The notes: generated from the letters alone by a model not told the origin. Numbered from the stretch's first letter, positions 26,332 through 35,249 are shown. The stretch is 64,000 bases of DNA from Brachybacterium aquaticum (GCF_014204755.1 NZ_JACHLZ010000001.1:2914001-2978000), one strand, 5' to 3'. Numbers and translations are program-made.

Positions 26332-27704
26332 CCGCCGGCCACTGGCCCCTCCCGACCGCCCCGGAGCTGTCCGAGGAGGCGCGCGCCCTCGCCACCGGCA
26401 CCGCCGAGCACCCGATCCACCCCGAGCACACCCCCACCGGGCAGCTCGCCTTCGGCGTGTTCTTCCAGGGCGTGAACTCCTCGACCATCTGGCGCCTGCC
26501 CGAGAGCGGCGACCAGGTGGCGTGGGAGTCCTTCGAGTCCCTGATCCGCACCGCCGAGCGCGGCAAGTTCGCGGCGTTCTTCCTCGGCGAGGGGCTGCGC
26601 CTGCGCGAGCACCGCGGCGTGCCCTTCGAGCTCGACGTCGCCGGGCGCCCCGACGCGCAGACCCTGCTCTCCGCCCTCGCCGCGGTGACCTCCAAGATCG
26701 GTCTCGTCGCCACGCAGAACACCACGTTCAACGACCCGGTCGACCTCGCCCGCCGCCTGCAGACCCTTGACCTGCTCTCCGGGGGCCGCGCCGGCTGGAA
26801 CATCGTCACCACCGACAACGCCTGGACGGGCGAGAACTTCCGTCGCGGCGGCTACCTCGACCACGCCGACCGCTACACCCACGCCGAGGCGTTCGTGCAG
26901 GTCGCCGAGCAGTTCTGGCGCGGAGAGAAGATCTCCCACGACGGCGCCCACTACACCGTGCGCGCCGAGGGGACCCTGCCCCGCTCCGCGCAGGGCCGCC
27001 CGACCCTGTTCCAGGCGGGTGCGTCCCCCGCCGGGCAGGACTTCGCCGCCCGCACCTCGGACGTCATCTTCTCCCCCCACGCCTCGCTCTCCGCCGCGGT
27101 CGACTTCCGCCGCTCCATCGTGGAGCGCACCGTCGCCGCGGGCCGCGACGCGGGCGCCGTGAAGATCCTCCCCGGCGCGGAGATCGTCCTCGCCGAGACC
27201 GAGCAGGAGGCCGACGAGAAGGTGCGCTGGGTGCGCGACCTGCAGATCGGCCCCGAGCAGGCCATCGCCCTGCTCGAGCAGTACTGGGGCCGGGACCTCT
27301 CCGAGTTCGACCCGGAGGGTCCGTTGCCGGACGTGCCGCCGGAGGTCGAGGAGTCCGGGGTCACCCGGGGTGCCGGCTTCCAGTACGCCAAGGCCGAGGA
27401 GCTCACCCGCACCTGGCGCGAGGAGGCGAAGGAGAAGGGGCAGAACATCCTCGAGTTCGCCCGCGTGAAGTCCGGCGCCCGCCGCGGCGAGTTCACCGGC
27501 AGCTACGACGCGGTCGCCGACCGGCTCGCGGAGTACGCGGCGCTCGGCGCGATCGACGGTCTGAACATCACCCCGTGGCTGATCCCGTCGGGCCTGGACG
27601 ACATCGTCGACCACCTCATTCCGCGCCTGCAGGAGCGGGGCGTGTACCCGGAGGACTACGCCGGGGACACCCTGCGGGAGAACCTGGGCCTGCCGCCGCT
27701 GTGA
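26328..27704 (+). CDS. NtaA/SnaA/DszA-type FMN-dependent monooxygenase
   Basis: A 458-residue LLM enzyme of the NtaA/SoxA group. Typical landmarks: GVFFQGVNSSTIWRLPES, TSKIGLVATQNTTFNDPVDL, LDLLSGGRAGWNIVTTDNAW, HADRYTHAEAFVQVAEQFW and RPTLFQAGASPAGQDFAART. The group oxidises dibenzothiophene sulfone, nitrilotriacetate, alkylated cysteines and related compounds with FMNH2 and oxygen. It is the last gene of the five-gene operon and is followed by a strong hairpin terminator. In the yxe- and ytm-type operons of Bacillus the same gene combination scavenges sulfur from modified cysteines, a fair model here. Confidence 0.9.
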   Translation: MTAGHWPLPTAPELSEEARALATGTAEHPIHPEHTPTGQLAFGVFFQGVNSSTIWRLPESGDQVAWESFESLIRTAERGKFAAFFLGEGLRLREHRGVPFELDVAGRPDAQTLLSALAAVTSKIGLVATQNTTFNDPVDLARRLQTLDLLSGGRAGWNIVTTDNAWTGENFRRGGYLDHADRYTHAEAFVQVAEQFWRGEKISHDGAHYTVRAEGTLPRSAQGRPTLFQAGASPAGQDFAARTSDVIFSPHASLSAAVDFRRSIVERTVAAGRDAGAVKILPGAEIVLAETEQEADEKVRWVRDLQIGPEQAIALLEQYWGRDLSEFDPEGPLPDVPPEVEESGVTRGAGFQYAKAEELTRTWREEAKEKGQNILEFARVKSGARRGEFTGSYDAVADRLAEYAALGAIDGLNITPWLIPSGLDDIVDHLIPRLQERGVYPEDYAGDTLRENLGLPPL

Positions 27705-27749
27705 CCGCTGGCTGCCGCGCGGCCTGACCGCTCAGGGGCAGAGGGACCT

Positions 27750-27780
27750 CGGGGGCGCGACCATCACGGTCGCGCCCCCG
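27750..27780 (+). terminator. hairpin terminator of the ABC/monooxygenase operon
   Basis: CGGGGGCGCGACC (27750-27762) pairs perfectly with GGTCGCGCCCCCG (27768-27780) across a 5-base loop, 46 bases after the monooxygenase stop. Confidence 0.85.
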
Positions 27781-27832
27781 ACGTGCCCCAACCCATAAGC
27801 ACAGCTATCCACCCACGGGTACGATGGTGCGC

Positions 27833-28747
27833 ATGGATCCTCGACGCCTGCTCATCTTCCGCACCGTGGTGCGCAACGGCTCGATCGGCGCCGGCGCCCG
27901 CGAGCTCGGCTGGACCCAGCCCGCGGTCTCCCAGCACCTCGCGGCGCTCGAGAAGGAGGTCGGGACCCAGCTGCTGCTGCGCTCCTCCTCCGGCATCACC
28001 CCCACCGAGGCCGGCTCGCGCCTGGCCGCGCATGCCGAGGCGATCGCCGCCCAGCTGCACGCGGCCGAGGAGGAGATCGAGGCGATCACGGCGCTGCGCC
28101 GAGGCAGCGTGAAGTTCGGGACCTTCCCGTCAGCCGCCGCGATGATCCTGCCCCAGGTGCTGAACCGGCTACGCGAGACCGCGCCCGACCTCGACGTCAC
28201 CTTCTCCGAGCTGGAGCCGCCGGACGCCGTCGACGCGCTGCGCGAGGGCGATCTCGACCTCGCGCTCGTGTTCCGCTACCCCTGCAGCGACATCGGCGAC
28301 GAGGGCACCCTGGAGTGGACCCCGCTCATGGAGGACCGGGTCATGCTCGTCCTCCCCACGGACCACCCCCACGCCGAGGACCCCGACCTCACCCTCGGCG
28401 ATCTCGCCAAGGACGAGTGGATCGCCGGCTGCGAGCGCTGCCGCGCGAACCTCATCTCCTCCGCCCGCCGGGCCGGCTTCTCCCCGATCGTGCGCCACTC
28501 GACCGACGACACCATCGTGGTCCAGCAGCTCATCACCCACGGCGGCGGCGTGGCGCTCGTGCCCGAGACCGCGCTCGAGGCCGCCCCGGCCGCCGACCTC
28601 GTGGTCCGTGCGATCCCCGACCTCGACAACCGCATGATCGGCCTGCTGAACCGCCGCGGCGCCCTGTCGATCCCCGCCGTCGGCGCGCTCCGCGACGCGC
28701 TGGTCGCCGAGACCACCGAGCGCCTGGCCACCGCGGTGATGATCTGA
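27833..28747 (+). CDS. LysR-family transcriptional regulator
   Basis: A 304-residue regulator. The N-terminal helix-turn-helix is LLIFRTVVRNGSIGAGAREL then WTQPAVSQHLAALEKEVG; the effector-binding domain starts near SVKFGTFPSAAAMILPQVL. The ATG at 27833 gives the usual MDPRRLLIF start. A TACGAT hexamer at 27820-27825 would place the transcript start near 27832, so the mRNA may be leaderless; ATG 27824 is the alternative. Two Cys in AGCERCRAN of the effector domain might sense redox or metals (inference). It may control the sulfur-type operon upstream. Confidence 0.88.
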   Translation: MDPRRLLIFRTVVRNGSIGAGARELGWTQPAVSQHLAALEKEVGTQLLLRSSSGITPTEAGSRLAAHAEAIAAQLHAAEEEIEAITALRRGSVKFGTFPSAAAMILPQVLNRLRETAPDLDVTFSELEPPDAVDALREGDLDLALVFRYPCSDIGDEGTLEWTPLMEDRVMLVLPTDHPHAEDPDLTLGDLAKDEWIAGCERCRANLISSARRAGFSPIVRHSTDDTIVVQQLITHGGGVALVPETALEAAPAADLVVRAIPDLDNRMIGLLNRRGALSIPAVGALRDALVAETTERLATAVMI

Positions 28748-28749
28748 GC

Positions 28750-29364
28750 ATGGCCGCCTCCGACGACGCCGTCCCCGGCGACCGCACCCCCGAGACGCCC
28801 GACGCAGGCGCCCCCCGCGACCGCACCCCAGGCGACCGCACCCCGAGCGACCCCGACCGCACCCCGATGGCCACCACCGCGCCCGCGCGGGCGTGGCTGC
28901 GGCCGATCCTCATGCTGCTGGGCGGGCTGTTGCTCGCCGGGCTGCTGATGCTCGCCGACCAGCGCCTCGCCGCCCTGCTCGCGGCACTGTTCGCGCTGTT
29001 CATGGCCTACTGGACGAGCCCGCTGCGCTCCGGCCCCCACACCTCGCTCGCCGATGCCCTGGCCCGCAAGGACGAGGGCGCGACCGTGATCCTGTGGGCG
29101 CCGGGCAACCCGCTGTCCGCCCGGCTGCAGGCCGTGGTGCGCACCCCGCGCGAGGATCAGGAGGTGGTGTGGGTGAACGTCTTCCACGACGCCGAGGCGC
29201 GGGCGCTCGTCGAGCAGCACGGCGGCGCGGACGCGCTGCCGCTGGTCCTCATCGGCGAGGACGTGATGACGGCCGTGACCGCCGCGGAGCTCGAGCGCCG
29301 TCAGGAGGAGCAGCGGCGCCAGGACGAGGAGCGGCGCCGCGGCGGGAGCCCGTCGGCCGACTGA
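28750..29364 (+). CDS. membrane-anchored glutaredoxin-like protein without active-site cysteines
   Basis: A 204-residue protein starting 3 bases after the LysR stop. A polar N-terminus of about 45 residues with DRTP repeats precedes two hydrophobic helices (about 50-95). Then comes a domain that follows the actinobacterial mycoredoxin pattern: VILWAPGNPLSARLQ where redoxins have a CPxC after WxPG, WVNVFHDAEARALVE, and ALPLVLIGEDVMTAVTAAEL in place of the TVPTVVIGG strand. Both catalytic Cys are missing (NPLS). The C-terminus is Glu/Arg-rich. The redoxin assignment is by pattern and moderately certain; if right, it is a binding or structural domain rather than a thiol reductase. Confidence 0.65.
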   Translation: MAASDDAVPGDRTPETPDAGAPRDRTPGDRTPSDPDRTPMATTAPARAWLRPILMLLGGLLLAGLLMLADQRLAALLAALFALFMAYWTSPLRSGPHTSLADALARKDEGATVILWAPGNPLSARLQAVVRTPREDQEVVWVNVFHDAEARALVEQHGGADALPLVLIGEDVMTAVTAAELERRQEEQRRQDEERRRGGSPSAD

Positions 29365-29444
29365 CCCGTCGGCCGACTGATCCGTCGGCCGATCCCGGGC
29401 CGACTGACCCCGCGGCCGACCGGCCCCGCCGACCGGCCGACCTC

Positions 29445-29732
29445 TCAGGCCTCGGGCAGCTCGCCCACCACGACGGTCCACTCGCGCGCGGTGCGCTCGG
29501 TGATGACCTGCTCGCGCCAGAACGGATCGGCGTCCAGGGCGGCGAGCGCGGCGTCGGCCGAGTCGGCCCGCACGATCACGAGCGCACCCGGCGCACCGTC
29601 GGCGAGCGGCCCGGACAGCGCCACGACGCCCTGGCTGTGCAGCTCGGCGAGATGCGCGCGGTGCTCGGGTCGGAACGTCCCCACGCGGTCGGCATCGTCG
29701 ATGTAGGTGTACTGGACGGCGAAGGTGGCCAT
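29445..29732 (-). CDS. YciI-family protein
   Basis: A 95-residue protein of the ferredoxin-like YciI fold: FAVQYTYIDDADRVGTFRPE with the conserved His/Asp region, HRAHLAELHSQGVVALSGPL, and VIVRADSADAALAALDADPF, the full family layout. Members are small, possibly enzymatic (dehalogenase or hydrolase-like) proteins of mostly unknown function. The start is the ATG at 29732 preceded by GGGGGAG. It is divergent from the operon at 29966. Confidence 0.88.
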   Translation of the reverse strand: MATFAVQYTYIDDADRVGTFRPEHRAHLAELHSQGVVALSGPLADGAPGALVIVRADSADAALAALDADPFWREQVITERTAREWTVVVGELPEA

Positions 29733-29895
29733 GACTCCCCCTTGGAGCGCTCGGCGGGCAGGATGGGGTCCGTCGGCCGACGAGGGCGCGGGCCGGAGGA
29801 CCTGACGACCATCCTCCCCCACACGCTCGGGCCCGGGGCGGGCCGTCCGACCCGAGGCAGCGGAGTAGCCCGTGGGCGGGGCCCAGCATTGAAGG

Positions 29896-29923
29896 TTTAC
29901 TTTTCCGGAATTACGGATAACAT
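29896..29923 (+). promoter_or_regulatory. promoter with internal dyad upstream of the HTH/hydrolase operon
   Basis: TTTACT (29896-29901) and TAACAT (29918-29923) are spaced 16 bases and look like a -35/-10 pair in a locally A/T-rich stretch. The dyad TCCG-GAATTA-CGGA (29904-29917) fills the spacer and could be an operator for the downstream winged-helix protein. Confidence 0.5.
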
Positions 29924-29965
29924 GGATCTCGTTCACGGGAGCCCTGCCGATCGGAAGGAGGAGCG

Positions 29966-30586
29966 ATGTCCGACGTCGCTGGGATGTCCGCTGCGGACCC
30001 TGCCGAGGCCCGCGCCGGCGATCCCGCGCTCCAGGACCGGCTGGTCGCGCTCGAGGAGCGCGTGCATCAGCTCGAAACCCGCCTCGGCGGCGGCGGGGCA
30101 GACATCGCAGACACTGCCGCCAGGGGCGGCGATCCCGTCGGCCGCGACGAGAGCGCCCGCCCTGCCGATCCCCCGTCCCACGAGGACGTCTTCTGGGCGC
30201 TCGAGGGGCTGAAGGAGCGCGTGCCCGCACCGGGCGGCGTGCTCCTGACCGGCGCGGTCGAGGTGGGCGCCGGGCGCCTCGACTACCAGTGGGCGCGCCC
30301 CACCGAGCACCTGCTGGAGACCGACTGGACCGGGCGCGCCGACGCGCTCGCCGCGCTCGGGCACCCGCTCAGGATGGCGATCCTGCGTCACCTGCTGGAC
30401 GGCGAGCGCACCGTCGCCCAGCTGGTCGAGGAGCTCGAGCTCGGATCGACGGGCGTCGCCTACCACCACCTCTCGGCCCTGCAGTCCGGAAGCTGGGTCC
30501 ACTCCCCGCGCCGCGGCAGCTGGGCGCTGCCCGCCGACCGCGTGATCCCCCTGCTGACCATCCTGATCGCTCTCGAGAGAGGCTGA
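29966..30586 (+). CDS. winged-helix (ArsR/HTH_20-like) regulator with coiled-coil N-terminus
   Basis: A 206-residue protein. Residues 20-45 form a short coiled coil (LQDRLVALEERVHQLETRL), followed by a flexible Gly/Ala/Asp linker. The C-terminal half has an ArsR-like wing: ALAALGHPLRMAILRHLLDG, TVAQLVEELELGSTGVAYHH and SWVHSPRRGSWALPADRV. It is probably a dimeric repressor or activator of the operon it starts, with the serine hydrolase following 2 bases after its stop. Confidence 0.82.
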   Translation: MSDVAGMSAADPAEARAGDPALQDRLVALEERVHQLETRLGGGGADIADTAARGGDPVGRDESARPADPPSHEDVFWALEGLKERVPAPGGVLLTGAVEVGAGRLDYQWARPTEHLLETDWTGRADALAALGHPLRMAILRHLLDGERTVAQLVEELELGSTGVAYHHLSALQSGSWVHSPRRGSWALPADRVIPLLTILIALERG

Positions 30587-30588
30587 CC

Positions 30589-31737
30589 GTGTCCGCACCC
30601 GACGGCACCCCCGACCGCGCCGATGACGACACCCCCGACCCTGCTGCGGGGTTCCCGGCCGTGACCCGCCGCACCGCTCTCGCCGTCGGCGTCCCGACCG
30701 TCGCCGCGCTCGTGGGGCTGACGGCGCTGACCGCCCCGCGCCCCGCCCGGCTCGGCGAGCCCACCGGCGACGAGACGCTGACCAGCGCGATCGCCGGGCA
30801 GCTGGACGGGCACCGCCACGTCGCCATCGCCTACCTCGACGGCTCCGGGCAGACGCGCTTCTGCGGTTTCGGGGCGGACGAGAGCACCGAGTTCGAGATC
30901 GGCTCGGCGACCAAGACCTTCACCGGCGCGCTCATGGCCGAGGGGATCGCCCGCGGCGAGGTCACCGCGGAGACCACCGTCGAGGAGATCCTCGGCGACG
31001 AGGCCGCAGACAGCGCGATCGCGGACGTGACCCTCGCGGAGCTCGCCACCCACACCTCCGGCATGCCGCGGCTCGGCGGCGCGACCCTCGGCGCGTCCCT
31101 CGCCGGGACGTTCCTGCGCAAGGATCCCTATGCCGGCCGCGACGCGGACCAGGTGATCGCCGACGCGCTCGCGACCACGCCGTCGGGCCGCGGCGAGTAC
31201 GCCTACTCCAACATCGGTGCGGCGCTCGAGGGGCAGCTGCTCGCCCGCGCCGCCGGCACGGGCTACGGCTCCCTGCTCGCCGAGCGGGTCCTCGACCCGC
31301 TGGGCCTCGCCGGCACCTATCTGCCGCTCACCGAGGCGGGTATGCGCGAGGGCGCGCCGCGCGGGCACACCGCGACCGGGCTCGGCAGCGCGGCCTGGAC
31401 CTTGGACGGCAGCGCCCCCGCGGGCGGCCTGCGCTCCACCGCCGCGGACCTCGCCGTCTACCTCCAGGGCACCCTGGACGGCTCCGCACCGGGCGCCGAT
31501 GCCGCCACCGAGGTGCTCTTCGAGGGCAGCGCCACCAGCCGCAACGGCATGAACTGGTTCCACCAGGACGTGGGCGACGGGGTGTGGGTGACCTTCCACA
31601 ACGGCCAGACCGGCGGCTTCGCGTCCTTCCTCGGCTTCGTCCCCGAGACGGGCCGGGGAATCGTGCTGCTCACCGACACGGCCCGCAGCATCGACACCCT
31701 CGGCGTCCGCATCCTCACCGGGGAGGTGGCCCTGTGA
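30589..31737 (+). CDS. serine hydrolase, class C beta-lactamase fold
   Basis: A 382-residue enzyme starting at GTG 30589. An N-terminal membrane or signal segment (VTRRTALAVGVPTVAALVGL) precedes a beta-lactamase/DD-peptidase-type domain: nucleophile in IGSATKTFTG (SxxK), YAYSNIGAAL (YxN), and HNGQTGGFAS (the HxG equivalent of KTG). All three motifs are intact, so activity is likely. Members act as D-amino-peptidases, esterases or beta-lactamases; the specific role is unknown. The twin Arg could route it to Tat. It overlaps the next small membrane protein gene. Confidence 0.9.
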   Translation: MSAPDGTPDRADDDTPDPAAGFPAVTRRTALAVGVPTVAALVGLTALTAPRPARLGEPTGDETLTSAIAGQLDGHRHVAIAYLDGSGQTRFCGFGADESTEFEIGSATKTFTGALMAEGIARGEVTAETTVEEILGDEAADSAIADVTLAELATHTSGMPRLGGATLGASLAGTFLRKDPYAGRDADQVIADALATTPSGRGEYAYSNIGAALEGQLLARAAGTGYGSLLAERVLDPLGLAGTYLPLTEAGMREGAPRGHTATGLGSAAWTLDGSAPAGGLRSTAADLAVYLQGTLDGSAPGADAATEVLFEGSATSRNGMNWFHQDVGDGVWVTFHNGQTGGFASFLGFVPETGRGIVLLTDTARSIDTLGVRILTGEVAL

Positions 31738-32114
31738 CGACGTTCCTGCTGCTCCTGCCGCTGCTCGCAGTCCTCGTCCTCGCCGGCGCGCTGCTGGTCT
31801 CGTGGTTCACGCTGTGCGTGCGCTACCTGCATCCGTGGCGGATCGCGCTGCGGGTGCTCGGCGCGGCGACCACGATCGGCGTGATCGGCCTGGCCTCGGT
31901 GCTGCCCGACTCGCTGTGGTGGCTGCTGTGGCTGCCGGTGGTGCTCACGATCGGTGCCGCGGCGATCGCGCTGCGGCGTCTGCTGGTCTCGCACCCACCC
32001 TCGCGGCCGACGCCCAAGGAGGCGAAGCTCCTCACCCGCCCGAGCATCGCGACGATCGCGGTGGACATCGCGCTCTACGTCGCGCTGGTCGTGGTCGCGC
32101 TCCTCGCCGGCTGA
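31734..32114 (+). CDS. four-helix membrane protein of unknown function
   Basis: A 126-residue hydrophobic protein starting at the GTG that overlaps the hydrolase stop. Four membrane helices are apparent: FLLLLPLLAVLVLAGALLVS, ALRVLGAATTIGVIGLASVL, LWWLLWLPVVLTIGAAAIAL and a last one ending VALVVVALLAG. It is the third gene of the operon with the winged-helix regulator and the serine hydrolase, so it may be a partner of the hydrolase. No family recognised. Confidence 0.7.
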   Translation: MTTFLLLLPLLAVLVLAGALLVSWFTLCVRYLHPWRIALRVLGAATTIGVIGLASVLPDSLWWLLWLPVVLTIGAAAIALRRLLVSHPPSRPTPKEAKLLTRPSIATIAVDIALYVALVVVALLAG

Positions 32115-32127
32115 TCCGGCGTGCGGG

Positions 32128-32922
32128 TCAGCGGCGCAGCGGCAGCCAGTCCAGGACGTCCTGGATGCCCTGGTCCCAGAAGTCCCAGGTGTGGGCGCCG
32201 GGGCGCAGGCGCGAGGTGACCTCGACGCCGCGGGCCTCGGCCTCGGCGAGGAAGCGCTCGTTCTGGGGCAGCAGCTCGTCCTCCGTGCCGCAGTCCAGGA
32301 ACAGCGCCGGCAGCGAGGCGGGGTCGGCGCGGCGCACGAGGCCGAGCAGGTCGTCGTCGGTGCCGGAGATGCCGCGTCCGCCCCAGACCCGCTCGGCGAG
32401 GTGGCCGGCGTTCAGCTCGAGCGGCAGGGAGGCGGGGTCGACCGCGCCGGACAGGCTCGCGGCGCCCGCGAACCGGCCCGGGTGGTGCAGGGCCAGCTTG
32501 AACGCGCCGAAGCCGCCCATCGACAGACCCGCCACGAAGGTGTCCTCCCGCGCGGTGGAGACGCGGAAGGTGCGCGCGACCAGCTGCGGCAGCTCCTCGG
32601 CGACGAAGGTCCAGTACGCCTCGCCCACGGCTTCGTCGGTGTAGAAGGAGCGCCGCACCTCGGGCATGACCACCGCGATGCCCTTCTCGCTGGCGTAGCG
32701 CTCGATCGAGGTGCGCCGCTCCCAGATGGTGCAGTCGTCGCTCAGGCCGTGCAGGAGGTAGAGCACGGGCACGCCGGGATGGCGGCCGTCGGCCGCGCCC
32801 TCCTCCCCCGCGGCGCCCGCGCCCTCCATCCCGATCCCGGCCGCGGCCTGCGGCATCAGCACCACCATCGAGGTGCCCATGCCGAGGGACTCGGCGAAGA
32901 AGTCGGTGCGCAGGCGGATCAT
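32128..32922 (-). CDS. alpha/beta-hydrolase esterase (esterase D / acyl-protein type)
   Basis: A 264-residue esterase. VPVLYLLHGLSDDCTIW is the oxyanion-loop segment; the nucleophile elbow is GLSMGGFGAFKLAL; the acid lies in LFLDCGTEDELLPQNERF and the His in GAHTWDFWDQGI. This is the putative esterase family that includes S-formylglutathione hydrolase and mycolyltransferase-like enzymes. No signal peptide, so cytoplasmic. The start is the ATG at 32922 (MIRLRTDFFAES) preceded by GGAGAGCC. Confidence 0.9.
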   Translation of the reverse strand: MIRLRTDFFAESLGMGTSMVVLMPQAAAGIGMEGAGAAGEEGAADGRHPGVPVLYLLHGLSDDCTIWERRTSIERYASEKGIAVVMPEVRRSFYTDEAVGEAYWTFVAEELPQLVARTFRVSTAREDTFVAGLSMGGFGAFKLALHHPGRFAGAASLSGAVDPASLPLELNAGHLAERVWGGRGISGTDDDLLGLVRRADPASLPALFLDCGTEDELLPQNERFLAEAEARGVEVTSRLRPGAHTWDFWDQGIQDVLDWLPLRR

Positions 32923-33029
32923 GGCTCTCCTCGGGACGGGGCGACGGTGCGGGGCGGCGGCCGACGGGACCCCGGCGGCCAGGCACCAGCATCGCACCCG
33001 GCCGCCCCGCCCCGTCGGCCGCCCGTCCC

Positions 33030-33572
33030 TCAGGGGCGCACGAGCACCTTGATCGCGCGGCGCTCGTCCATCGCGGCGTACGCCTCGGCGATGTCGGTCA
33101 GCGGCAGCTCGAGGTCGAAGACGAGCCCGGGCTCGATCTCGCGGGCGAGCACCTTCTCCATGAGCCGGGGCAGGTAAGCGCCGCAGTTGGCGGGCCCGCC
33201 GCGCAGGCCCACAGCGCCGTCGCCGACCACCGCGACCGTGCTGCCCTCGGTGACGCCGCCGCTGACGGCCGCGTGCCAGCCGGTGCACATGACGTCGGAC
33301 AGGGTCAGCAGGCTCGGGATCAGGTCGTCTGCGGGCATCTCGGGGGTGGCGACGAGGGTGCCGTCGGCGTGCGGGATGCGCACCTGCTCGGCGTGGGCGC
33401 CGTCGTAGGACTGCTTGTGCAGGCAGTTGGCGGTGGCGCCCTTGCGGCACAGGGGGCAGGTGCCGTCGGAGGGGTTGAACCCGCCGACCACGAAATCGCC
33501 GACCTTCACGGTGGTGACCGCGTCGCCGGCGGCGTGGATGATCGCTCCATAGATGCGACACAGAAGGCCACG
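33030..33572 (-). pseudogene. zinc-dependent alcohol dehydrogenase, N-terminus and core deleted
   Basis: In one frame, the protein starts abruptly in the catalytic domain (IIHAAGDAVTTVKVGDFVVG), keeps the structural-zinc part (CPLCRKGATANC), and reads MCTGWHAAV and TVAVVGDGAVGL, the beginning of the NAD domain. It then jumps at about 33200-33206 to GGPANCGAYLPRLMEKVLAR and a normal C-terminus ending AIKVLVRP. Roughly 100-120 residues of the nucleotide domain and about 60 N-terminal residues, including the catalytic-zinc ligands, are missing. The reading frame is kept across the internal junction. No start codon or ribosome site fits the N-terminal end. Confidence 0.8.
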
Positions 33573-33683
33573 ACGCGGCCGGGGCGTGGGAGGGCCTGAC
33601 AGTCTCCCTGCGGCGCTGTCGGCCGCGCCCCGAGTCGCCCCGTCGGCCGTGACCTCGCAGGTCCGCCAGCCTACGATGGCCGC

Positions 33684-35249
33684 ATGAGCACCACGACCGC
33701 CCCGTCCTGGATCACCGACGCGATCTGCTGGCAGGTGTACCCGCTGGGTTTCTGCGGCGCGCCCCGCCACCGCGAGGACCTCACCGGCGAGGCCTACGGC
33801 GGCGGCGCCGGCGAGAACGTCGTGCACCGCCTGCGCCGACTGACGGGCTGGCTGGACCACCTGGTCGCCCTCGGGGCGAACGTGCTGGTGCTGAACCCGA
33901 TCTTCGACTCCGTCTCCCACGGCTACGACACCCTCGAGCACCGCCGCATCGACCCGCGCCTCGGCGACGACGCCGATTTCGACGCCCTGGTCGCCGCCTG
34001 CCACGAGCGCGGGATCCGCGTGGTCCTCGACGGGGTGTTCAACCACATCTCCGACCGCCACCCCACCGCCCGCCGCGCCATCGCCGCCGGTCCCGACACC
34101 GAGGAGGGCGGCCGCATCCGCTGGGCCGGCACCAGCCCCTACGGCTTCGAGGGCAACCCCGACCTCATCGAGGTGGACCTCGCCGACCAGGTCGTCCAGG
34201 ACCGCATCGTCGAGATCATGGACAAGTGGCTCACCCGCGGGGCCGACGGCTGGCGGCTGGACGCGATGTACGCCGCGGGGGCTGAGGCGTGGGCGCCGAT
34301 CCTTCAGCGGGTCCGCGCCGCGCACCCCGAAGCGTGGATCCTCGGCGAGGTCATCCACGGCGACTACCCCGCCTTCGCCGCCGCGTCCGGCGCCGACTCG
34401 ATCACCCAGTACGAGCTGTGGAAGGCGATCTGGTCCTCGCTGCACGACGGGAACCTCTTCGAGCTCGCCCACGCGCTCGGCCGCCACCAGGACTTCCTCA
34501 CCGCGCAGCGCGACGCCGGCGCCGACGGGCTGCCGCTGACCTTCGTGGGCAACCACGACACCACCCGCATCGCCTCCCAGCTGACCGACGGGCGCGACCT
34601 CGCCGCGGCGATCGGCCTGCTCGCGCTGCTGCCCGGGATCCCCGCCGTCTACGCCGGGGACGAGTTCGGCGCGGCCGCGGTCAAGGAGGAGCGCGCAGGC
34701 GGCGACGACGCGATCCGCCCCTGGTTCCCCGGCTCGCCGGACGAGGTCCTCGCCGCCGGTGCCACCACGGACACCGGCACGATCGCGGCGGTGCCGGGTG
34801 GCGAGGAGGCGCCCGGCGCGGAGCCGAAGCCCGGCGACGTGCCCCGCTCGCTGCGCCTGCTCAAGCCCGACGCCGCCGGACGCATCCTCGAGGTCCACCG
34901 GCGCCTGTTCTCCCTGCGCCGCCGAGAGCGCTGGCTGTCCACCGCGTCGGTGTCGGTGGACGAGGGGACGCTGGAGAACACGTGGGCGCAGATCGTGCTG
35001 ACCCCGTCGGCCGACGGGGCCGGCGGCGCCGCGGCCGACGGAGCTGCCGCCGGTGGTGCCGAGGGCGGTGCCGTCGGCCCCGATGGCGCACCCGCGCAGC
35101 CCCTCACCCTCGTGCTGAACCTCGGCGACGAGGCCCGGCCCGCGCCCGGCGAGATTCTTGAGGTCGTCTCCGGCGCGGACATGCTCGACGGTGTCGGCCC
35201 CGCCGCCCCCGGCGAGGTCCCCGCCCACGGCATCGCGGTGGTGCGCTGA
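33684..35249 (+). CDS. GH13 alpha-amylase-family glycoside hydrolase
   Basis: A 521-residue enzyme with the GH13 barrel: conserved region I VVLDGVFNHIS, region II GWRLDAMYA (nucleophile Asp), region III WILGEVIHGDY (acid/base Glu) and region IV FVGNHDTTR. It begins ITDAICWQVYPLGFCGAPRH, with no signal peptide, so it is intracellular and likely acts on maltodextrins, trehalose-like sugars or glycogen fragments. An Ala/Gly-rich insertion (AAADGAAAGGAEGG) sits in the C-terminal beta domain. The preceding dehydrogenase is broken, so no operon partner is evident. Confidence 0.92.
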   Translation: MSTTTAPSWITDAICWQVYPLGFCGAPRHREDLTGEAYGGGAGENVVHRLRRLTGWLDHLVALGANVLVLNPIFDSVSHGYDTLEHRRIDPRLGDDADFDALVAACHERGIRVVLDGVFNHISDRHPTARRAIAAGPDTEEGGRIRWAGTSPYGFEGNPDLIEVDLADQVVQDRIVEIMDKWLTRGADGWRLDAMYAAGAEAWAPILQRVRAAHPEAWILGEVIHGDYPAFAAASGADSITQYELWKAIWSSLHDGNLFELAHALGRHQDFLTAQRDAGADGLPLTFVGNHDTTRIASQLTDGRDLAAAIGLLALLPGIPAVYAGDEFGAAAVKEERAGGDDAIRPWFPGSPDEVLAAGATTDTGTIAAVPGGEEAPGAEPKPGDVPRSLRLLKPDAAGRILEVHRRLFSLRRRERWLSTASVSVDEGTLENTWAQIVLTPSADGAGGAAADGAAAGGAEGGAVGPDGAPAQPLTLVLNLGDEARPAPGEILEVVSGADMLDGVGPAAPGEVPAHGIAVVR

